A DNA stretch of 33,394 nt, taken from the NCBI GenBank assembly GCA_934148535.1, contig CAKPDF010000016.1, positions 1 through 33,394 on the forward strand, given 5' to 3'. Each line of letters starts with the position of its first letter. Position 1 is the first letter of the stretch. Below are positions 13,839 through 20,813 of this stretch, in pieces. A model generated the notes under the pieces. The model was not told the DNA's origin. It saw only the letters and a program-made list of their open reading frames with translations, and made no database searches. Source of the stretch: an uncultured Bacilli bacterium (GTDB lineage: Bacteria > Bacillota_I > Bacilli_A > RF39 > UBA660). The translations under genes were made by a program, and so were the position numbers.

Positions 13839-14639
13839 ATGGAAAAATTTATTGCTTCTGAAAAATTTTATTTACCAATGTTTTATATTGGTATTGGAAT
13901 ATTAGTTTATTATATATTATCTAATATTGTGAAGAAGATAAGTAGGTATGAGATGCATTTACATCATAGTAAGGCTGTTGATAAGAGAAAGATTACTATA
14001 ATAGTTCTTATTAATAATATTGTTAAGTATGTAATTGCTATTATAGTTATTATGGCAATATTATCTGTATATGGGGTTAATACTACTAGTATTATTGCTT
14101 CTTTAGGAATTGTTGGAGTGGTAGTTGGACTTGCTTTTCAAGATATTGTTAAGGATTTTTTAGCGGGAATATTTATTATTTTTGATAATCAATATGCTGT
14201 TGGAGATTTTGTTAAGATTAATGGATTTGAGGGTGAAGTTATATCTTTAGGGTTAAAAACTACTAAGATAAAATCTTATACTGGTGAGGTTAAAATTCTT
14301 TCTAATTCGTCTTTTAGTGAGGTGATTAATTATAATCTTGCTAATGATGTTGTATTTTTACATCTTCCTGTTAGTTATAATGTTGATATAGATAAATTGG
14401 AGAGTGTATTAAATGATGTTTCTAAGGAGATATTATTACTTAAAGGGGTTAAAAAATTTAATTTATTAGGTATTGATAGTTTTGATGATTCTTCAATGAA
14501 GTATGTTGTTAGTATAGAGTGTGTTCCTATGAGTAAGTATACTGTTAAAAGAGGGGCTTTGAAGTTAATTAAGAAGACTTTTGATAAAAATAAGATAGAA
14601 ATTCCATTTAATCAAATGGATATACATATAGAGAAGTAG
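13839..14639 (+). CDS. Small-conductance mechanosensitive channel, MscS family
   Basis: The 266-residue protein has three membrane segments (about 14-30, 50-74, 82-105) followed by a soluble C-terminal domain. The pore-lining helix is glycine/alanine rich, and the conserved downstream segment GLAFQDIVKDFLAGIFII is clear, as are VGDFVKINGFEGEVISLGL and ILSNSSFSEVINYN of the beta domain. MscS channels release solutes on hypo-osmotic shock. It is short for the family, with no extra N-terminal helices. It starts 3 bp after hemW and is followed 7 bp later by the HD gene, so it belongs to the same operon. Confidence 0.93.
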   Translation: MEKFIASEKFYLPMFYIGIGILVYYILSNIVKKISRYEMHLHHSKAVDKRKITIIVLINNIVKYVIAIIVIMAILSVYGVNTTSIIASLGIVGVVVGLAFQDIVKDFLAGIFIIFDNQYAVGDFVKINGFEGEVISLGLKTTKIKSYTGEVKILSNSSFSEVINYNLANDVVFLHLPVSYNVDIDKLESVLNDVSKEILLLKGVKKFNLLGIDSFDDSSMKYVVSIECVPMSKYTVKRGALKLIKKTFDKNKIEIPFNQMDIHIEK

Positions 14640-14646
14640 GTGGATT

Positions 14647-15228
14647 ATGAATAAGATAAATTATTTTACAAAAGAGATTAGTTATGTTAAAGATGCTAAT
14701 TTAAGAAAGGATTTAAGAATATTAATTGGATTATTACCAGATTATTTCTTTACTATTCCTGCATCTTCTACTGGTAAGTATCATCCTGATTTTGCAGCTG
14801 GTGATGGTGGATTAGTTCGTCATACTAAGGTTGCTGTTAGAATGGCTTATGAGTTATTAAATAATGATACTGTTGGTTGGAAGTTTCCTGATAGGGATAA
14901 AGATTTGATTATTATGGCTTTAGTTATGCATGATGGATTAAAGTGTGGATTAGAACATTCTAAATATACTAAGTTTGATCATCCTTTGCTTGTATCTCAT
15001 TATATTATGGAGAATAAAGATAAGGTTAGTATGCCTATAGATGATTTAAGAAAGATGTGTTCTTTAATAGAGTCTCATATGGGACAATGGAATTATGATA
15101 GTTATAAGCAAAAAGAGGTTTTACCTAAACCTAAGACTGCAGAGCAAAGATTTGTTCATATGTGTGATTATCTTGCTAGTAGAAAATTTATTGATGTTAA
15201 ATTCAATGGTAATGATATAAAGGATTGA
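14647..15228 (+). CDS. HD-domain protein, putative metal-dependent phosphohydrolase
   Basis: This 193-residue protein contains a metal-dependent HD-domain pattern: His59 in GGLVRHTKVA, His95-Asp96 in ALVMHDGLK, and His112 in FDHPLLVSHY. A further conserved-looking IESHMGQWN is at about 136-144, and FVHMCDYLASRK near the C-terminus supplies the usual final Asp. HD-domain enzymes hydrolyse nucleotides or phosphodiesters; the substrate here is unknown. It ends in TGA and is followed by a strong terminator, closing the 11526-15228 gene cluster. A ribosome binding site AGGTGG overlaps the end of the mscS gene. Confidence 0.8.
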   Translation: MNKINYFTKEISYVKDANLRKDLRILIGLLPDYFFTIPASSTGKYHPDFAAGDGGLVRHTKVAVRMAYELLNNDTVGWKFPDRDKDLIIMALVMHDGLKCGLEHSKYTKFDHPLLVSHYIMENKDKVSMPIDDLRKMCSLIESHMGQWNYDSYKQKEVLPKPKTAEQRFVHMCDYLASRKFIDVKFNGNDIKD

Positions 15229-15262
15229 TATTTATAATTGTTATTATTAAGTAGATATAAAG

Positions 15263-15297
15263 ATTTATAGTTATGTATTGTAACTATAAATTTTTTG
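15263..15297 (+). terminator. Intrinsic terminator after the HD-domain gene
   Basis: An 11-bp perfect stem (15263-15273 with 15281-15291) encloses the 7-nt loop TGTATTG and is followed by TTTTT. The right flank of the stem and the loop form an AGTTATGTATTGTAA block that also occurs at 7201-7215 with the same upstream companion block TTAAGTAGATAT. Confidence 0.82.
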
Positions 15298-15337
15298 TGT
15301 AAAGTTTATTATAACTATGTTTAATTTTATGATATTG

Positions 15338-15346
15338 TGGTAAAAT
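15338..15346 (+). promoter_or_regulatory. Extended -10 promoter of pflB
   Basis: TGG followed by TAAAAT (15338-15346) forms an extended -10 element. No good -35 is seen 17 nt upstream. It lies after the terminator and about 27 nt before the pflB start, with the ribosome binding site AGGGAAGGA at 15357-15365 between them. Confidence 0.5.
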
Positions 15347-15372
15347 ATTATGGTAGGGAAGGATGTGTTAAG

Positions 15373-17604
15373 ATGAAGAATGAATGGAAAAATTTTAAGG
15401 AAGGTAAATGGTGTGATGAAGTAGATGTAAGTAATTTCATTAAGCTTAATTATACTCCTTATGATAAAGATGAATCTTTTTTAAAACCTATTACTACTAA
15501 GACTAAAAAGGTTTGGGAAAAGTGTGAGGATTTACTTAAGGAAGAATTAAAGAAACATGTTTTAGATATAGATACTAAACATATGTCTGGTATTGATAGT
15601 TTTGATCCTGGATATATTGATAGGGTTAATGAGGTTATATTTGGATTACAAACTGATGAACCTTTAAAGAGAATGGTTAATCCATATGGTGGTATTAGAA
15701 TGGTTTATCAAGAGTTGGATGCTTACGGTTATAAGTTGGATCCTACGGTTGATAAATATTTTAATGAATTTAGAAAAAGTCATAATCAAGGTGTTTTTGA
15801 TGCTTATACTGATGATATTAGAAAAGCGAGACATGTTGGATTATTAACTGGTTTACCTGATGCTTATGGTAGAGGAAGAATTATAGGTGATTATAGACGA
15901 GTTGCTTTATATGGTATTGATTATTTGATGGAACAAAAAAAGAATGAATGGGATAATAAATATAAGGGTGAAATGACCGATGATTTAATTCGTGTTCGTG
16001 AAGAGATATCTATGCAATATAGAGCATTAGATGCTATAAAGAGAATGGCTAGTAGATATGGTTATGATATATCTAAGCCTGCTACAAATTCTTTTGAGGC
16101 AGTTCAATGGACTTATTTTGGATATTTAGCGGCTATAAAGGAAAATAATGGTGCTGCTATGAGTTTAGGTAGAGTTGATGCTTTCTTTGATATTTATTTT
16201 GAAAGAGATTTGAAAGAGGGAAGTATTACTGAAAGTGAGATACAAGAACTTATTGATCAATTTGTTATTAAGTTAAGATTGGTAAGACATTTACGTACTC
16301 CTGAATATGATGAATTGTTTTCTGGAGATCCTACTTGGGTAACTTGTTCTTTAGGTGGTATTACTAATGAAGGAGTAAATATGGTTACTAAAACTTCTTA
16401 TAGAATACTTCATACTTTAGAGAATTTAGATCCTGCTCCAGAACCTAATATGACTGTACTTTGGAGTTTAAAATTACCTGAAGCATGGAAGAGATATTGC
16501 GCTAAAATTAGTATTAATACTGATGCTGTTCAATATGAATCTGATGATTTAATGAGAGGCATATATGGTGATGATTATGCTATTGCTTGTTGTGTTTCTG
16601 CTATGAGAGTTGGTAAGGATATGCAGTTCTTTGGAGCAAGATGTAATTTGGCTAAGAGTTTATTGTATGCTATAAATGGTGGGGTTGATGAAGTTAAGGG
16701 TGGTTTAATAATTAAGGATATTCCTAAGGATAATGATGAGATATTGGATTATGAAAAGGTAAAGAAAAATTATTTTAAGGTACTTGAAGGTGTTGCTAAG
16801 GTATATTCTGATGCTATGAATATTATTCATTATATGCATGATAAATATGCTTATGAGGCAGGTCAAATGGCTTTACATGATACGGACGTTCATCGTTATA
16901 TGGCTTATGGAGTTGCAGGATTATCTGTTGCTTGTGATAGTTTATCTGCTATAAAATATGCTAAGGTTAGACCTATTCGTAATGAAGATGGTATTACTAC
17001 TGATTTTGAGATTAGTGGTGATTTTCCTAAGTATGGTAATGATGATGATAGAGTTGATGATATTGCTAAGGAAATTTTACAAAAAATGCATGATGAGTTG
17101 GCAAAACATAAGACTTATCGTGATGCTGAGGTTACATTGTCAGTTTTAACTATTACTTCAAATGTTGTTTATGGTAGTAAAACTGGTTCTACTCCTGATG
17201 GTAGACATGCTGGTGTACCTTTTGCTCCTGGAGCTAATCCTATGCATGGAAGGGATGTTAATGGTGCTATTGCATCTTTAAATAGTGTTGCTAAGTTAGA
17301 TTATGCTAATTGTTGTAAAGATGGTATTTCTAATACATTTTCTATTGTTCCAGCAGCATTAGGAACAGATATGGAAAATAGGGTAGAGAATTTAGTTTCA
17401 CTTATGGATGGATATTTTGAAAAGGGTGCTCATCATTTGAATGTTAATGTTTTAAATAGAGAGACTTTAATAGATGCTATGAATAATCCTGATAAATATC
17501 CGCTACTTACGATAAGGGTATCAGGTTATAGTGTTAGATTTAATAGACTTACTAGGAAACAACAAGAGGAAGTTATTGCTAGAACTTTCCATGAGAAAAT
17601 GTAA
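15373..17604 (+). CDS. pflB: Formate C-acetyltransferase (pyruvate formate-lyase)
   Basis: PFL cleaves pyruvate with CoA into acetyl-CoA and formate, a central anaerobic fermentation step. The 743-residue protein has the catalytic Cys406-Cys407 pair in AIACCVSAM and the glycyl radical site at Gly718 in RVSGYSVRFNRLT near the C-terminus. Other PFL hallmarks include NPYGGIRMVYQEL and GSTPDGRHAGVPFAPGANP. The start is ATG 15373 (MKNEWKNF), placed 9-10 nt after AGGGAAGGA; an upstream GTG at 15337 would extend it by 12 codons but lies across the promoter. The activating enzyme gene follows two bases after the stop. The glycyl radical is oxygen-sensitive, so this supports an anaerobic lifestyle. 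Confidence 0.98.
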   Translation: MKNEWKNFKEGKWCDEVDVSNFIKLNYTPYDKDESFLKPITTKTKKVWEKCEDLLKEELKKHVLDIDTKHMSGIDSFDPGYIDRVNEVIFGLQTDEPLKRMVNPYGGIRMVYQELDAYGYKLDPTVDKYFNEFRKSHNQGVFDAYTDDIRKARHVGLLTGLPDAYGRGRIIGDYRRVALYGIDYLMEQKKNEWDNKYKGEMTDDLIRVREEISMQYRALDAIKRMASRYGYDISKPATNSFEAVQWTYFGYLAAIKENNGAAMSLGRVDAFFDIYFERDLKEGSITESEIQELIDQFVIKLRLVRHLRTPEYDELFSGDPTWVTCSLGGITNEGVNMVTKTSYRILHTLENLDPAPEPNMTVLWSLKLPEAWKRYCAKISINTDAVQYESDDLMRGIYGDDYAIACCVSAMRVGKDMQFFGARCNLAKSLLYAINGGVDEVKGGLIIKDIPKDNDEILDYEKVKKNYFKVLEGVAKVYSDAMNIIHYMHDKYAYEAGQMALHDTDVHRYMAYGVAGLSVACDSLSAIKYAKVRPIRNEDGITTDFEISGDFPKYGNDDDRVDDIAKEILQKMHDELAKHKTYRDAEVTLSVLTITSNVVYGSKTGSTPDGRHAGVPFAPGANPMHGRDVNGAIASLNSVAKLDYANCCKDGISNTFSIVPAALGTDMENRVENLVSLMDGYFEKGAHHLNVNVLNRETLIDAMNNPDKYPLLTIRVSGYSVRFNRLTRKQQEEVIARTFHEKM

Positions 17605-17606
17605 TT

Positions 17607-18344
17607 ATGGTTAAGGGTAGTATTCAATCTATTGAGACTTTTGGTCTTGTTGATGGACCTGGTATTAGGACTGTAGTGTTTTTAAATGGTTGTAAGTTAA
17701 GATGTAAGTATTGTCATAATCCAGAAACTTGGTTAAAGAGAGAAGGAAATATTACTCCAGAGGAGTTATGCGATAAGATTATTAGAAATAAGCCTTATTT
17801 TAGAAGAAATAATGGTGGTGTAACTTTCTCTGGTGGTGAGCCTTTATTACAGGGAGATTTCTTAATAGAATGTGGTAAGATTTTAAAAAATGAAGGTATT
17901 CATATTGCTCTTGATACTTGTGGGGTTGGTAATGGTAATTATGAGGAAATATTATCTTATGTTGATTTAGTGTTGTTAGATATTAAGCATACTACTAGAG
18001 AAGGGTATAAATATATTACTGGTCATGATATTGATGATAGTTTAGAATTTATTAAAGTATTAAACAAATTGAATAAGAAAATTTGGATAAGACAGGTTAT
18101 TGTTCCTGGTATTATGGATAATACCGAGTATTTAGAGAGTTTAGTTAAGACATTATTAAATATTAAAAATATTGAGAGAATTGATTTTCTTCCTTATCAT
18201 AAATTAGGTGAAGAGAAGTATGAGAAACTTGGGATAGTTAGTCCTTTTAAAGAAAAACCTGCTATGGATAGGTTAGAATGTGAGAAGTTATATTCTAAGT
18301 TTATGGATATGTATACAAAAAGTGGTGGCATATTAGTTAAATAA
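17607..18344 (+). CDS. pflA: Pyruvate formate-lyase activating enzyme
   Basis: This radical SAM enzyme installs the glycyl radical on PflB. The 245-residue protein has Cys29, Cys33 and Cys36 in NGCKLRCKYCHNPETW, the CX3CX2C motif of the [4Fe-4S] cluster. The preceding SIETFGLVDGPGIRTVVF is characteristic of PflA, as is TFSGGEPLLQ near residues 73-82. The length matches the family (about 245). It lies 2 bp after pflB with only a weak ribosome binding site inside the pflB end, implying translational coupling. The operon appears to be just these two genes. Confidence 0.97.
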   Translation: MVKGSIQSIETFGLVDGPGIRTVVFLNGCKLRCKYCHNPETWLKREGNITPEELCDKIIRNKPYFRRNNGGVTFSGGEPLLQGDFLIECGKILKNEGIHIALDTCGVGNGNYEEILSYVDLVLLDIKHTTREGYKYITGHDIDDSLEFIKVLNKLNKKIWIRQVIVPGIMDNTEYLESLVKTLLNIKNIERIDFLPYHKLGEEKYEKLGIVSPFKEKPAMDRLECEKLYSKFMDMYTKSGGILVK

Positions 18345-18345
18345 T

Positions 18346-18375
18346 ATGTCATTTTTTCTTGTTTTTTGGTATAAT
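18346..18375 (+). promoter_or_regulatory. Promoter of the putative papain-fold gene
   Basis: TATAAT at 18370-18375 is directly preceded by TGG, a perfect extended -10. ATGTCA at 18346-18351 is a weak -35 at 18 nt spacing. The promoter sits immediately after the pflA stop codon. Confidence 0.6.
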
Positions 18376-18395
18376 AAATGGGGTTGGGTGATTTT

Positions 18396-18896
18396 ATGAG
18401 AAATATTAAAATTGATGATTTAAAGAAATCTATAGATATAAATAAAAGAGAATGGAAAAATATATTTAGCACTAATTGTTATGCTTATGCTTTAGGTATA
18501 GATATTCCTAATGATGATATTTATTTTCCTGGTATTATTGGTGGTGATAAATCTTTGATACTTAATAATGGTTTTAGTTATAGTAAATTAATTCAAAATT
18601 TGATTTTAGATTTTAATGCTTTGGATTTAGATTATAGAGAATCTAGTAGCACAGATACTGTTTCTGATATTGAATGGAAGATAGCTTTGCTAGTTAATGA
18701 AAATAAAGGGATTTGTGATGAATTTCATTTTTTGAGACAACATGAAAGTGGTATATGGTATCATAAACCTGGTTGGATTTTTCCTGTTACTAATTTGGAT
18801 GATGCTGGAAAGATTATTACTGATCCTAGTAAGAGTCATTTTGATTATTCTTCTTATAAGGGATGCTATGTTTTAAAGAAAAAGAGAAATAGATAA
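18396..18896 (+). CDS. Putative papain-like cysteine hydrolase (NCYAYAL family)
   Basis: The protein has 166 residues from ATG 18396, which follows GGGTG by a normal spacing; an upstream ATG at 18378 lacks a site. It has no signal peptide or membrane segment. Cys28 in NCYAYALG, then DEFHFLRQHESGIWYHKPGW with His111 and His123, and finally DPSKSHFDYSSYKGCYVL give a Cys...His layout that resembles small papain/NlpC-P60-type proteins of gut Firmicutes. Either His could be catalytic. A peptidase or amidase role is inferred from motif memory only; the substrate is unknown. It is monocistronic, with its own promoter and a terminator just after. Confidence 0.5.
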   Translation: MRNIKIDDLKKSIDINKREWKNIFSTNCYAYALGIDIPNDDIYFPGIIGGDKSLILNNGFSYSKLIQNLILDFNALDLDYRESSSTDTVSDIEWKIALLVNENKGICDEFHFLRQHESGIWYHKPGWIFPVTNLDDAGKIITDPSKSHFDYSSYKGCYVLKKKRNR

Positions 18897-18949
18897 ACAT
18901 TTAGAGTCTGTAAATAAATCTGTGTAAATGATATTTATTTATGATTAGA

Positions 18950-18973
18950 GGTAAGTATTACTTGCTTTTTTTT
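18950..18973 (+). terminator. Intrinsic terminator after the papain-like gene
   Basis: GTAAGT (18951-18956) pairs with ACTTGC (18960-18965) around an ATT loop, followed by eight T residues. The stem is short (6-7 bp) but the U-tract is strong. Confidence 0.65.
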
Positions 18974-19033
18974 GTTATCTATATTACCAGAGGAGAAATT
19001 TATCCTTATACAAGATTATTTACAAATTTAACG

Positions 19034-19067
19034 TAAAAAAATACAAATAAGTTTTTCTTATTTGTAT
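19034..19067 (-). terminator. Intrinsic terminator of the ZnuA-like gene
   Basis: On the minus strand an 11-bp perfect stem (19057-19067 with 19041-19051) closes a 5-nt loop and runs into seven T residues (plus-strand A-run 19034-19041). The stop codon of the gene (19058-19060) is inside the stem. Confidence 0.85.
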
Positions 19068-19945
19068 AATTCTTTTTTTAATAGGTCTATATTATTATTC
19101 ATGATTGTTATATAGTTATCATTTGAGTTTGTTATTCCACCATCAACACTTCTCATTGTATTTATTGTTACTAATTCTAATTTGTTTTTATCTATTAAAT
19201 TTTTAGCAGTGCTATTAGTTTCTTCTTTGGTTGAGTATATATATTTGATTTTATTTTCTGAAATTAGTTTATCTACTTCAGATAATGTATTTGAACTTAA
19301 GTTTTCGTTTTCTTCTAATGATATAACTGTTATTCCATATTTTTCTAGATATTTTAAGATATCTGTATCTGTTACTATTGTTTTATAGGATGCATTATTA
19401 ACTACTTCTTTTAAACTGGCATCTATTTTAGAAATGTCATATTTTAAATCTTCAAACTTATCTTCTATTCCAGTTTTATCTTTGTTTGATACTAGATAAG
19501 GATTATTTATATATTCTAATAGTCCATCTTTTATATTTTGAGCCATCATAAGATAATTTGATGGGTCTAACCAAAATTCTTCAACACTTTTATCAAATTT
19601 CATACCTAATGATACATCTATTACTTTTAATTTACTATTTTTATTTATCATTTCTACTGCATAGTCTTTATCTATATCTAGGCTGTTAAATATAAATAAG
19701 TCGCTGTTACTATATTCTTTTAATTTTCTTTTTGAAAGTTTATAGTTGTCAACATCTACTCCTGCTGGATATATACTATGTATTTTAGAATGTTCTCCAT
19801 ATAAGTAATTTGTCAGATAATTGATAGGATATATTGTTGTATATATTTCTATATTTTCCATTGAATCATTACTTATATTTATATTACATCCTGTTATTAA
19901 TAATGGTATTATTAGTAATAAACTTAACTTTTTTAATATTTTCAT
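19058..19945 (-). CDS. ZnuA-like (cluster A-I) substrate-binding lipoprotein lacking the histidine ligands
   Basis: The 295-residue exported lipoprotein has lipobox ITGC with Cys20. The mature part follows the metal-binding protein scheme: IYTTIYPINYLTNYLYGEH, then SIYPAGVDVDNYKLSKRKLK, then EEFWLDPSNYLMMAQNI, and TIVTDTDILKYLEKYGI. In zinc/manganese receptors these segments carry His ligands (PHDY, DPHxW, HxAF); here they read VDNY, EEFW and DTDI. All three His are replaced by acidic or other residues. It may bind another ligand or act as a non-transport lipoprotein. No permease or ATPase gene is next to it. AGAGGG precedes the ATG. Confidence 0.8.
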   Translation of the reverse strand: MKILKKLSLLLIIPLLITGCNINISNDSMENIEIYTTIYPINYLTNYLYGEHSKIHSIYPAGVDVDNYKLSKRKLKEYSNSDLFIFNSLDIDKDYAVEMINKNSKLKVIDVSLGMKFDKSVEEFWLDPSNYLMMAQNIKDGLLEYINNPYLVSNKDKTGIEDKFEDLKYDISKIDASLKEVVNNASYKTIVTDTDILKYLEKYGITVISLEENENLSSNTLSEVDKLISENKIKYIYSTKEETNSTAKNLIDKNKLELVTINTMRSVDGGITNSNDNYITIMNNNIDLLKKELYK

Positions 19946-19973
19946 AAGATTTTCCCTCTTTCTATTTAATTAT

Positions 19974-20002
19974 ATTTTACATTATTTTTCCTTTTTTGTA
20001 AA
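19974..20002 (-). promoter_or_regulatory. Promoter of the ZnuA-like gene
   Basis: On the minus strand TTTACA (plus 19997-20002) and TAAAAT (plus 19974-19979) are separated by 17 nt. It is back to back with the rnc promoter, nine bp away. Confidence 0.6.
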
Positions 20003-20010
20003 CAAAAAAA

Positions 20011-20039
20011 TTTACAAGTAGTATTATTAGTGTTATAAT
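20011..20039 (+). promoter_or_regulatory. Promoter of rnc
   Basis: TTTACA (20011-20016) and TATAAT (20034-20039) are separated by 17 nt, with TGT before the -10 (extended -10). The AAGGAG ribosome binding site follows at about 20050-20055. Confidence 0.78.
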
Positions 20040-20065
20040 TATAAAGACAAAAGGAGCTGATATTT

Positions 20066-20713
20066 ATGGATAATATTTTTTCAAAGTATTCTATTTTGGT
20101 TAATGATAGAAAATTGTTTGATACTGCTTTTACGCATACTTCTTATAGTAATGAATATCCTGATTGTGATAATTATGAGAGACTTGAGTTTTTGGGAGAT
20201 GCAGTTTTAGAAATTGTTATTAGTGAATATTTATATAAAGAAAAACATATAGATGAGGGTACTATGACTAAGATGAGAGCTAGTTATGTGTGTGAACTTG
20301 CTTGTGCTACATATGCTAAGGATTTAGGATTTTCTTCTTGTATTCGTCTTGGTAGTGGTGAAGTTAGTGCTAACGAAACTATACTTGCTGATGTATTTGA
20401 GGCTTTTATTGGAGCGTTATATTTAGATCAAGGATTTGAGTTTACTAAAAAGTTTGTTTTAAATATAATTATACCTTATATTAATAGGAAAGTTGATTTT
20501 TTACATGATTATAAATCTGAACTTCAGGAGTTAGTACAGACAGTTAAAAAAAGTGTTACTTATGAAGTTGTAGATGAACAAGGTCCTGCTCATAATAAGA
20601 CTTTTACTTCGATTGTACTTGTTGATGGTATAGTTATGGGTCGTGGTATTGGTAGTAGTAAAAAGAGTGCTGAGCAAATGGCCGCAAAGGAAGCTTTATC
20701 TAAACAAGTTTAA
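20066..20713 (+). CDS. rnc: Ribonuclease III
   Basis: RNase III cleaves double-stranded RNA in rRNA processing and regulatory RNA decay. The 215-residue protein has the signature NYERLEFLGDAVLE with catalytic acidic residues Glu41 and Asp45, and ILADVFEAFIGALYLDQG with Asp109 and Glu112. A C-terminal double-stranded RNA-binding domain (about 145-214) ends in GRGIGSSKKSAEQMAAKEAL. The length is slightly shorter than in Bacillus (249). AAAGGAG precedes the ATG. In many Firmicutes rnc is followed by smc and ftsY; here a terminator and an inactive helicase-like gene follow. Confidence 0.97.
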   Translation: MDNIFSKYSILVNDRKLFDTAFTHTSYSNEYPDCDNYERLEFLGDAVLEIVISEYLYKEKHIDEGTMTKMRASYVCELACATYAKDLGFSSCIRLGSGEVSANETILADVFEAFIGALYLDQGFEFTKKFVLNIIIPYINRKVDFLHDYKSELQELVQTVKKSVTYEVVDEQGPAHNKTFTSIVLVDGIVMGRGIGSSKKSAEQMAAKEALSKQV

Positions 20714-20737
20714 GTATATATGCGATGTATTGTAATT

Positions 20738-20760
20738 GGGTAAATATTATCCTTTTTTTT
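20738..20760 (+). terminator. Intrinsic terminator after rnc
   Basis: GGGTAA (20738-20743) pairs with TTATCC (20747-20752) around a 3-nt loop (one G-U), followed by a run of T. An ATGTATTGTAA motif (20725-20735) lies just before it. Confidence 0.65.
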
Positions 20761-20813
20761 TGTCTTTTTTTGTGATATTATTATATATGTAAGATAGATT
20801 GAGGATGATACTA

